From Mycobacterium sp. 852002-51163_SCH5372311 (GTDB lineage: Bacteria > Actinomycetota > Actinomycetes > Mycobacteriales > Mycobacteriaceae): 64,000 bases of DNA. The DNA lies in NCBI RefSeq assembly GCF_001667115.1, contig NZ_LZIJ01000171.1, positions 62,001 to 126,000 of the forward strand, in the 5' to 3' direction. Under the pieces are notes generated by a model. The model worked only from the letters and a program-made list of their open reading frames with translations, was not told the DNA's origin and searched no databases. Below are positions 7,737-14,377 of this stretch, piece after piece. The position numbers were made by a program, and so were the translations under genes. Numbering within the stretch: position 1 is the first letter of the stretch; each line of letters starts with the position of its first letter.

Positions 7737-8717
7737 TTAGCCGACTGGCCCAGGCGACGGTTCGAACCGGAGATACGCCTGGATGGTCGTGCCGTCGGCG
7801 GTGGTGTGGGTACGCACCAGATCGGCGATGGCGTTGACGAGGAACAGTCCGCGGCTGGCCACGCCTTCGGCGCCCGGTGGACGGCGTCCGGTCAGCGGAT
7901 CGTCGAATCGTCCGTTGTCGCGTGCTTCACACACCAAATGGTTGCCGTGTCGCCAGAAAGCCAGCCGACAGGCCCCCGGCGTGTACATCAAACTGTTCGT
8001 GGCCAGCTCGGTTGCGATCAACTGCAGGTCCTCGGTGCCGCCCCGGGACAGTCCGACCCAGTCGGCATAGTCGACGGCGAACGATCGTGCCGGACGCAGG
8101 TCCGCGCTGTCTCTGACCATGTACGTGACGGCGCCCGGATTGGAAGGTAACGGTTGATTGCAACGCGCCACCACTTGATGCGGCGCATAGTCGGCGCTCG
8201 GGTGCGCCGACCCGCCCCGCCATAGCATCGGGTGGGTGGCGCACGCATCCGCCAGAACATCGGCGTCCAGTCCGCTCGCGTCATACAGGCACAACTGCGT
8301 GATCAGGTCGCCCGACAAATCCACGTTGATCAACGCCTCGTGCTGCGCGCAGGCGAGACGTTCGTCCACGCTGCGGCCGGGCCATACGACCTCGCTGACC
8401 ACCCGCACCCGCCGATCCGGATATTCCTCGGCGAAGGAACTCGCAAGCGTCAGCAGCCGGCTGGGGTTGCGGGCCACCTCGTTGATGTCGACCAAACGCA
8501 GATCGGCGGGCAGTCCGTCACAGGTGCGCCACAGCCAGCCGGCCAGCAACGCCAACTCGTCGCCAGGCACGGCCACCAGCACCGGCTCACCCGCCCTCAG
8601 GCCGTCCACCACGAAACCCACCACGAAGTCCACGTACTCACGCCGAGAGCGGTACAGCAGCGCCGAGTGAACGAAGTTTCGTTGCGTGGTCTCGGTGCAC
8701 TCGATGGTCAACGTCAT
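7737..8717 (-). CDS. MEDS-domain sensor with anti-sigma-type HATPase domain
   Basis: 326-residue regulator. Residues about 10-165 look like a MEDS (DcmR-type sensory) domain: FVHSALLYRSRREYVDFVVGFVVDGLRAGEPVLVAVP, later FAEEYP and RVVSEVVWPGRS. After a linker, residues about 210-320 form a GHKL ATPase of the anti-sigma-factor/serine-kinase type with the N-box LQLIATELATNSLMYTPG and the G-box ARDNGRFDDP...GRGL-like SRGLFLVNAIADLV. Such fusions act in partner-switching control of SigF/SigB-type sigma factors. The ATG at 8717 follows GGGGA; a longer upstream frame lacks homology. It heads an operon with DUF302. A SigF/SigB-like promoter is visible upstream. Confidence 0.82.
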   Translation of the reverse strand: MTLTIECTETTQRNFVHSALLYRSRREYVDFVVGFVVDGLRAGEPVLVAVPGDELALLAGWLWRTCDGLPADLRLVDINEVARNPSRLLTLASSFAEEYPDRRVRVVSEVVWPGRSVDERLACAQHEALINVDLSGDLITQLCLYDASGLDADVLADACATHPMLWRGGSAHPSADYAPHQVVARCNQPLPSNPGAVTYMVRDSADLRPARSFAVDYADWVGLSRGGTEDLQLIATELATNSLMYTPGACRLAFWRHGNHLVCEARDNGRFDDPLTGRRPPGAEGVASRGLFLVNAIADLVRTHTTADGTTIQAYLRFEPSPGPVG

Positions 8718-8779
8718 TTCAGCGTCCCCGCCCTTGGTGTACGCCGGCGCGATTCTGCACCGGCACTTATTGTGTGCGG

Positions 8780-8806
8780 GTACCCCAAGCGGGCATTCGA
8801 TATACC
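8780..8806 (-). promoter_or_regulatory. Possible SigF/SigB-type promoter for the MEDS regulator
   Basis: On the minus strand GGTATA (8801-8806) and GGGTAC (8780-8785) are separated by 15 nt, resembling the GTTT/GGGTAT boxes of mycobacterial general-stress sigma factors. The predicted start would give a leader of about 55 nt before the ATG at 8717. The match is partial (the -35 box is weak), but it fits a gene whose product belongs to an anti-sigma family. Confidence 0.35.
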
Positions 8807-8874
8807 TCTTAACGTCCCGGGCCCGACGAGAATCACATTCGCCGGCCAACCAACCCCGGCGCGCTGGACCGGCC

Positions 8875-10359
8875 CTATAGCCACCAGGAGGCCGCGGCGT
8901 CCAGATGACGGCGGATGCGGTGGCGGGCCAGGCTTTCGTCGCCGGCGGCGATCGCGTCGAGAATCCGGGAGTGAGCGTGCTCGACGGCGACGACGTCGCT
9001 CCACGTCGGCGGCGCCTGCCCGGTACTGGCCCAATGCCGCCGGAACAGCTCGACGATTATCCGCAGGAACAGATCCAGTACCGCGTTGCCCGCCAGCTGC
9101 GACAATCCGCCGTGGAACCGATACTCCTCGACAGCGGCCTGACGGACGTCCCTGGTGGCTTCTTTTGTGGTGGACTCGAAGTCGGCGTTGCGCGGCTCGC
9201 GAGCGGACTCGAGGAAGGCCGCTACCTCAGGTTCGGCAACCTCGGCCACCATCGCGGTGACTTTCGACACGTTGTCGATTTCGATCGCGTCGCGGACACA
9301 GCGCAGGTCCTCACGGCTCGGCTTGCGGTATTGCAGGTAGAGCGCGATGGTGTCGATGCTGGCCTGCGCCTGGGGTTTCGCCACGATCAAGCCGCCGCCG
9401 GGCCCGCGGCGCATGTGCGCGACGGCATGAAATTCCAGCAATCGCACCGCTTCACGAAACACCGCTCGGCTCACCCGATAGCGTTCCAGCAGGGCCGTCT
9501 CGGTACCGAAAACCGAGCCCACTTGCCAGCCGGCGGCGGCGATCTCGTCGCCGATGGCCGCCGCCAGGACCTCGGCCAGCTTTCCGCGGGGTGCGTCGGC
9601 ATAAGGAACCCGCCGTGGCTGCCGTGCCCGCGCCGCGCCGGTCGGTGCGCCGGAGCTTTGGAACCATGCGCTCACCGATTCAACGTGGTGCTCGGTGAGC
9701 GTCTTGGCCCCAGCGAAATCACCGGCGGTGACGGCGGCGACGATTCCCGCATGGTCTTCCGAACAGCGCCGGCGCATCCGGTCGATCGCTTCAGCGGCTG
9801 CTCCGCTGCCCCGGTCCCGCAGGTAACGCCGGGTCATGCGCATCAAGACGTCGACGAACAACTGCAAGACAGGGTTTCTGGATTGCTCGGCCAGCGCAAC
9901 GTGGAATTCGTCGCGCGGCGCGGGTTGACCGGGTTGCCAGTGCGCTTCCGCGCGCAGGACAGCTCGTAGTCGCGCGATCCCGGGTTCGTCGAGGTGTTCG
10001 GCGGCAAGAGAGGCCGCCAGGGGCTCGAGCACAAGCCGTGCTTTGAGCACTTCTTCGATAGTGGTGCCCAGGTGCTCGAGGTAGATGACGACGGCGCGGG
10101 TCGCCGGGCCGGCGTCCGGCTCGCAGATGAGCAGTCCGCCGTTGGGTCCGCGCCGCATCCGCGCGACCTGGTGGTGTTCGACGAGGCGAACGGCTTCCCG
10201 CAGCACCGACCTGCTCACGCCGTAGCGCTGTTGCAGGGATTGTTCGGAGCCCAGCGATTCGCCGACGGTCCAGCCGCGGCGGACGATGTCCGCCTCGATG
10301 CTGCGGGCGATCTGCGAAGCTCGCTTATCACCTCGCCCGGTGACCGGCTGGACGCTCAA
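8875..10359 (-). CDS. Tandem-duplicated GntR/FadR-family regulator (Rv3060c-like)
   Basis: 494 residues made of two fused GntR regulators. Copy 1: winged HTH about 11-82 (SLQQRYGVSRSVLREAVRLV, RRGPNGGL), then an FCD effector domain to about 235. Copy 2: HTH about 259-330 (ALLERYRVSRAVFREAVRLL, RRGPGGGL), then FCD to the end. A normal GntR is about 230-250 residues and binds as a dimer; this chain probably forms a dimer-like unit by itself. TTG start. It follows the Ltp gene by 22 bp on the same strand (operon). Likely operators are the dyads at 11611-11628 and 16651-16670. The effector is probably an acyl-CoA or acid. Confidence 0.93.
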   Translation of the reverse strand: MSVQPVTGRGDKRASQIARSIEADIVRRGWTVGESLGSEQSLQQRYGVSRSVLREAVRLVEHHQVARMRRGPNGGLLICEPDAGPATRAVVIYLEHLGTTIEEVLKARLVLEPLAASLAAEHLDEPGIARLRAVLRAEAHWQPGQPAPRDEFHVALAEQSRNPVLQLFVDVLMRMTRRYLRDRGSGAAAEAIDRMRRRCSEDHAGIVAAVTAGDFAGAKTLTEHHVESVSAWFQSSGAPTGAARARQPRRVPYADAPRGKLAEVLAAAIGDEIAAAGWQVGSVFGTETALLERYRVSRAVFREAVRLLEFHAVAHMRRGPGGGLIVAKPQAQASIDTIALYLQYRKPSREDLRCVRDAIEIDNVSKVTAMVAEVAEPEVAAFLESAREPRNADFESTTKEATRDVRQAAVEEYRFHGGLSQLAGNAVLDLFLRIIVELFRRHWASTGQAPPTWSDVVAVEHAHSRILDAIAAGDESLARHRIRRHLDAAASWWL

Positions 10360-10381
10360 TTAAATGCTCCCGCAAGCGCTT

Positions 10382-11575
10382 TCAGCATGTGAGCAACATG
10401 CATCCCGCGACGGGACCACCGCCCACGGAAACCACGCCGACCTCCGGTCGTTGCGACACTTGCCGCTCACCCGCCTCGCCACGCAACTGCAGGCAGCCCT
10501 CGTGCAGCGCCCAGTAGCCGTGCATGCGTCCGGCTGACAACTGCCCGCCGTAGGTGTTCAGCGGCAGTTGACCCTCGCGCGCGATGCGCGCACCGCCTTC
10601 GACGAACGGGCCGGCCTCCCCATCGCCGCATATCCCGAGGGCCTCCAGCCAGGCGAGGGAAAGAAACGTGAATCCGTCGTACAACTCGGCGACGCCGACG
10701 TCGGCAGGTTGCAGCTCCGTTCGGGACCACATCTGCGCCGCCGCATCCGACATGGCCATCTTGGGATAGTCGTCGCGGTGGAACCATCCGCCGGCCCCGT
10801 CGGACCCGCCGATCGCCTCCACCGCCACGGCGCGGTGCGGGCAGTCGGGTCCGTATTCCGAACTCGAGACGACCACCGCGATCGAGCCGTCGATGGGGAC
10901 GTCACAGTCGAGCAGCCCGAACGGCGTCGATACCGGCCGCGCGCCCAGATAGTCGGCCATCGTCATCGGCTCGCGGTAGACCGCAAGCGGATTCAGCGCG
11001 GCGTTGCGCCTGCCATTGAGCGCTACCCAGCCCAGCTGCTCTTTGGTGGTTCCATACAGCTCCATGTGCCGGCGACAGTTCAGCGCCAGCCAGTTTGCCG
11101 CGGAATAGGCTTGGGCCGCAACGAGATCCGTGACATCGTCCATTGCACCGACCGCCGGTCGCGGGGCGCCCTCGGGGGTTTCGAACATACGCGCAAGGGC
11201 TGGGGCGGGCGCGTTCTCTTCCTGCTTCACCGGGACTGTGCCGCCCAGCATTTGGATCGTCCGGTAGATCACCACATGGCGGGCCCGGCGCTCCGCGACC
11301 GCACGGCAGGCCGACATCACCGGACTGAGCAGGCCGCCGGTACCGAATCCGCTTCCGCAATCGGCAGCTTCGATGCGCAGGGCGGCGTTGACCTCACCGG
11401 GCGGTGTGTCACCGAGGGTGGCGATGCCGTCGACGTCGGCGACGGCCAGGCCGGCGTCCTCAATGGCGGCCCGCACCGCCTCCATGGTCAGGTCGAATCC
11501 GGGAATGCCGGTGCGACGGCCGATTCGCGAGATGCCAATGCCGGAGATGATCGCGTCTTTTTCGAAATAGCTCAT
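10382..11575 (-). CDS. Thiolase-fold lipid-transfer protein (Ltp/SCP-x-like)
   Basis: 397 residues with the thiolase fold of the SCP-x/Ltp group: SGIGISRIGRR at the N-terminus, DVDGIATLG (about 48-56), and a C-terminal GGxxAxGHxxG-like region reading YGGQLSAGRMHGYWALHEG. The segment where thiolases carry the nucleophilic Cys (C-x-S-G) reads FGTGGLLSP here, so the normal thiolase nucleophile appears missing. This is a feature of Ltp2-type retro-aldolases, which work with a DUF35 partner in sterol side-chain removal. A DUF35 gene is divergently transcribed next door, supporting that reading. Together with FadE22 and the dehydrogenase it suggests a steroid or branched-lipid degradation step. Confidence 0.88.
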   Translation of the reverse strand: MSYFEKDAIISGIGISRIGRRTGIPGFDLTMEAVRAAIEDAGLAVADVDGIATLGDTPPGEVNAALRIEAADCGSGFGTGGLLSPVMSACRAVAERRARHVVIYRTIQMLGGTVPVKQEENAPAPALARMFETPEGAPRPAVGAMDDVTDLVAAQAYSAANWLALNCRRHMELYGTTKEQLGWVALNGRRNAALNPLAVYREPMTMADYLGARPVSTPFGLLDCDVPIDGSIAVVVSSSEYGPDCPHRAVAVEAIGGSDGAGGWFHRDDYPKMAMSDAAAQMWSRTELQPADVGVAELYDGFTFLSLAWLEALGICGDGEAGPFVEGGARIAREGQLPLNTYGGQLSAGRMHGYWALHEGCLQLRGEAGERQVSQRPEVGVVSVGGGPVAGCMLLTC

Positions 11576-11610
11576 CGCACCCGTCCGTGAGACCCGGATC
11601 CACCCAAACT

Positions 11611-11628
11611 AATAGAGTGTACTGTATT
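11611..11628. promoter_or_regulatory. Dyad operator between ltp and DUF35 genes
   Basis: AATA-N-AGT-GT-ACT-N-TATT is symmetric at every fixed position and contains GAGTGTACT. The same 9-mer forms the centre of another dyad at 16651-16670 upstream of fadE22. It sits between the divergent ltp-gntR operon and the DUF35 gene, only 4 bp before the DUF35 GTG. The best candidate ligand is the tandem GntR encoded in this operon. This is inference from symmetry, repetition and position. Confidence 0.6.
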
Positions 11629-11632
11629 GGTC

Positions 11633-11977
11633 GTGTCTGCCGAGCCGACGTCTGAGCTACTTGTCGACCACTGCGACGCATGCGAGCACTGGGTGCATCC
11701 TTCCGCCGGTGAATGCCGCGACTGCGGAGGTGCGTTGGTGGCCCGCCCGGTATCGGGACGCGGCACGGTGTTCACCTACACGATCAACTACCACCCGTAC
11801 AACCCGGACATCCCGACTCCCTATGTGATCGCCATCGTCGAACTCGCCGAACAGCGCGGGCTCCGAGTTGCGGCCAATATCGTTGACTGCGAACCTGATT
11901 CGGTGAAGTGCGGGATGGCGGTGGACGCCCGGCCCGAGCGCGGCGCCGGCGGCGCGCCATTGTTCGCGCCGGCTTGA
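11633..11977 (+). CDS. Zn-ribbon/OB-fold (DUF35) acyl-CoA-associated protein
   Basis: 114 residues in the DUF35/ChsH2 C-terminal family. The N-terminal rubredoxin-like zinc ribbon has CDAC (about 15-18) and CRDC (29-32). The OB-fold follows with GRGTVFTYTINYHP and PYVIAIVELAEQRGLRVAANIVDC. These proteins bind CoA substrates and pair with thiolase-fold Ltp proteins to give active hydro-lyase or retro-aldolase complexes. The Ltp gene is divergent with a shared operator. GTG at 11633 is preferred over an in-frame TTG at 11627, since the latter would lie inside the operator. There is little 5' leader, so the mRNA may be nearly leaderless. Confidence 0.85.
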   Translation: MSAEPTSELLVDHCDACEHWVHPSAGECRDCGGALVARPVSGRGTVFTYTINYHPYNPDIPTPYVIAIVELAEQRGLRVAANIVDCEPDSVKCGMAVDARPERGAGGAPLFAPA

Positions 11978-12152
11978 TGGCTTGGTGACTTTGCCGCGAG
12001 TCCGCTTATAGTTGCGCGCACGCTTGCGTGAGTGTGCATACTGTTCCCCAATGACCGATCGGGGCCGGCCGTGTGCGGCTCCTGCTCACCGGCGCTTGCC
12101 CGCTGTCTTGCAGTGTGCACATCAGAGGTTGGAGAAAGGGCGTCCGCGCTTG

Positions 12153-12413
12153 ATGAACACGTTGACGTTGATGATTCCGAGTGACGGTTATGTCCGGTTT
12201 GCGGCGGTATCCGCGGTTTTTCTCGTCATTTTGGGCGCCGTCGCCGCCTGGGTTTACCTGGACGCCAAAGAGCGGGCGCAGCGGGGAAACCCGGTTGTGT
12301 ACTCGATGGAGTCATTCGAAGTGCGTACGCCGGCCGGGTGGTCCGTGTGCTGTCTGTTGTTGGTGGAGCTCTTCTTTCCGCTTTACCTGGACAGCCGGAG
12401 CATGACGGGCTAG
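12153..12413 (+). CDS. Small two-segment membrane protein
   Basis: 86 residues with two hydrophobic helices: FAAVSAVFLVILGAVAAWVYL (about 16-36) and WSVCCLLLVELFFPLYL (about 62-78), joined by a polar loop containing KERAQRGNP. No family recognised. The ATG at 12153 has GGAGAAAGGG 12 bp upstream; an in-frame TTG immediately before it is also possible. The gene ends 10 bp from the convergent methyltransferase stop. Coding likelihood rests on the Shine-Dalgarno, the membrane-protein composition and the fit between neighbours. Confidence 0.65.
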   Translation: MNTLTLMIPSDGYVRFAAVSAVFLVILGAVAAWVYLDAKERAQRGNPVVYSMESFEVRTPAGWSVCCLLLVELFFPLYLDSRSMTG

Positions 12414-12423
12414 ACCCGCCGGC

Positions 12424-13260
12424 TTACCGCTTTCGCGCGGTGACCAGTAGGAACTCCCAATCCATCGCAGCTGTCCCGGCCAGGTACCGGTCGCCGAGTT
12501 CGGCCAGCTCAGCATCCAGCGCATCGACCCGCTCCGGGTTGCCCTCGAGCCCACGGTAGGCCGCTATCGTCGGCCCGTAATTCGCCTTGAAGTAGTCGCG
12601 GAACGCCGCTCCGTCGGCGAACCGGTCCACCCGCAGCTTGTGGCGTTCAGCGATGAAGTCGGTGACCCGGTCGCCGAGTAGTCGGCGCACGTGGTCTGGG
12701 CTGCCCCACAGCGGTGGCGGCTGCGCACCCGGCGGCGGTGCGGCCATGAACGGCTTCATCGTGGCGAACATCTGGCCGATGAAGCCTTCCGGCGTCCAGT
12801 TGATCAGCCCGATGAGCCCACCGGGCCGGCATACCCGAACCAGCTCGTCGGCAGCGTCCTGGTGGTGCGGGGCGAACATCACGCCGACGCAGGACAAAAC
12901 CGCATCGAACTGGTCGTTCTCGAACGGCAACGCTTCGGCGTTGGCCTCTTGCCAGGTCAGGCGCGCGCCGCGGGCTTCGGCGATCGCGCGGCCGCGCTGC
13001 AGCAGATCCGGGCACAGGTCGCTGGCGATTACGTCGGCACCGGTCAGCGCCGCGGGTATGGATGCGTTCCCGGAGCCGGCAGCGACGTCGAGCACGCGGT
13101 CGCCCGCGCCGATTCCGCTGGCCTGCACCAGCATCGGTCCCAGCGGTGCCACGACTTCGGCAGCGACATTGGCGTAATCACCCAGCGCCCAGAGCGCCCG
13201 GTGCTTGCTTTCATATCCCCGATCGGCGGTCGCCGGGCCGGTCCCTGTAGCTGCGGTCAT
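12424..13260 (-). CDS. Class I SAM-dependent methyltransferase (UbiE-like)
   Basis: 278 residues. SAM-binding motif I is DRVLDVAAGSGNASIPAA (about 54-71); motif II/acidic loop is ADVIASDLCPDLL; motif III region is NAEALPFENDQFDAVLSCVGVMF; then LVRVCRPGGLIGLINW. This is the pattern of UbiE/COQ5-like C- or O-methyltransferases. The C-terminal domain (HKLRVDRFADGAAFRDYFKANYGPT) is shared with mycobacterial small-molecule methyltransferases. It is divergent from an HxlR regulator, which probably controls it. A TGAAC-N8-GTTCA dyad (13331-13348) in the gap is a weak operator candidate. Substrate unknown. Confidence 0.9.
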   Translation of the reverse strand: MTAATGTGPATADRGYESKHRALWALGDYANVAAEVVAPLGPMLVQASGIGAGDRVLDVAAGSGNASIPAALTGADVIASDLCPDLLQRGRAIAEARGARLTWQEANAEALPFENDQFDAVLSCVGVMFAPHHQDAADELVRVCRPGGLIGLINWTPEGFIGQMFATMKPFMAAPPPGAQPPPLWGSPDHVRRLLGDRVTDFIAERHKLRVDRFADGAAFRDYFKANYGPTIAAYRGLEGNPERVDALDAELAELGDRYLAGTAAMDWEFLLVTARKR

Positions 13261-13415
13261 GTCGAGATTCCTTCCGTGTGGCGGCCACGATTCGTCTGGC
13301 TCGCCGATGAATCAATTGCACTGCCAAAAGTGAACCAGCGGAAGTTCAACATCTGTACTAGTGAATCTCGCCGCCACAGCGTCTACTGGACGCAGTCCGA
13401 GTAAGAGGTGGTGAT

Positions 13416-14090
13416 ATGTCGACATACAGCCAGTTCTGCCCAGTGGCCAAGGCCATGGAGTTGCTCGACGAGCGGTGGACGTTGCTCGTGGTGCGCGAGT
13501 TGCTCAAAGGCAGTACGCATTTCAACGACCTCCGGCGGGGGCTGCCCAAGATGTCGCCGGCGCTGCTGTCCAAGCGGCTGAAGTCGCTGAGCCGGGCCGG
13601 CATCGTCGAACGCAATGAGCACGACGGTCGCACGTCGTATGCGCTGACTGTCTGCGGCCAGGAACTCGCCGGTGTGGTGAACGCGCTGGGCGAGTGGGGC
13701 GTTCGCTGGATCCCCGAGATCGGCGACGACGACCTGGATCCGCACCTACTGATGTGGGACATTCGCCGAACCGTGCCCGTCGAAGCCTGGCCAAGGGCGC
13801 GCACAGTGGTGGCATTTCGGTTGACCGGCGTCGCGGCCAAGGCCTCGCGCTGGTGGCTGATGGTGTCCGAGGGAACGGCGGACGTCTGTGATTTCGACCC
13901 GGGCTATGAGGTAGCCGCGACGGTCGAGACCAGTCTGCGCACGCTGACCCAGCTGTGGCGCGGCGACGTGTCGTGGTCGCGCGCGATGCTCAACGGCAGC
14001 GTGACCGTTCACGGTGCCGCCGATGCCCGACGGGCGATTCCGCGCTGGCTCGGCCAATCGACCTTGGCGGCGGTTCCCCGCCCGGCTTAG
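13416..14090 (+). CDS. HxlR-family regulator with C-terminal SCP2-like domain
   Basis: 224 residues. Residues about 1-115 are an HxlR winged helix: CPVAKAMELLDERWTLLVVRELLKG, FNDLRRGLPKMSPALLSKRLKSL, and the wing NEHDGRTSYALT. Residues about 125-220 are an extra module (VVAFRLTGVAAKASRWWLMV...VTVHGAADARRAIPRWLG) resembling the SCP2/sterol-carrier-like C-terminus found in many mycobacterial HxlR proteins, probably a hydrophobic ligand pocket. It is divergent from the methyltransferase gene, a standard arrangement for local control. Its 3' end faces an unusual 20-bp repeat array. Confidence 0.88.
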   Translation: MSTYSQFCPVAKAMELLDERWTLLVVRELLKGSTHFNDLRRGLPKMSPALLSKRLKSLSRAGIVERNEHDGRTSYALTVCGQELAGVVNALGEWGVRWIPEIGDDDLDPHLLMWDIRRTVPVEAWPRARTVVAFRLTGVAAKASRWWLMVSEGTADVCDFDPGYEVAATVETSLRTLTQLWRGDVSWSRAMLNGSVTVHGAADARRAIPRWLGQSTLAAVPRPA

Positions 14091-14100
14091 CGGGCCGAGC

Positions 14101-14325
14101 TGCGTTCAGTGTGCGCTGATCGCGTACAGTGTGAACTGACGGCTTTCATTGTGAGCTAACGGCTTTCGGTGTGAATGCAGGGCGGGAATCCGCGTGGATT
14201 TTCGCCCGGGCTGCACACTCAAAGCCCACGATTCACACTCAGGGCCCGCGATTCACGCTCAACGCCAACGATTGTCGCCGCGGGCCGCCTCGCAACGACA
14301 ATTCGCTTGACGCTCAACGGCTGTC
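14101..14325. repeat. Inverted array of 20-bp tandem units with central hairpin
   Basis: Four head-to-tail 20-bp units (14101-14120, 14121-14140, 14141-14160, 14161-14180) share the pattern GGCTTTCAGTGTGAACTGAC. After a central hairpin (about 14181-14206, GGCG..AATCC/GGATTTTCGCC) at least three units run in the opposite orientation (14211-14270), each containing ATTCACACTC or a variant. A decayed unit is near 14300-14325. The period is exact while the units differ at several bases, so the array is old. It fills the gap between the convergent HxlR and fadE22 genes. No spacer/repeat alternation, so not CRISPR. Confidence 0.8.
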
Positions 14326-14377
14326 GCTGCGCGGACAATGCCTTTGATCCGCGGGACCTCGGAATGAAGGCGCACGC

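Noticed and set aside
8232-9969. Long plus-strand frames across the MEDS regulator and GntR genes
   Set aside because: Antisense shadows; no homology and they cross gene boundaries.
10382-11575. Ordinary acetyl-CoA acetyltransferase
   Set aside because: No Cys at the nucleophile position and a DUF35 partner is adjacent.
14101-14325. CRISPR array
   Set aside because: Units abut with no spacers, they diverge from one another and invert in the middle; no cas genes in the window.
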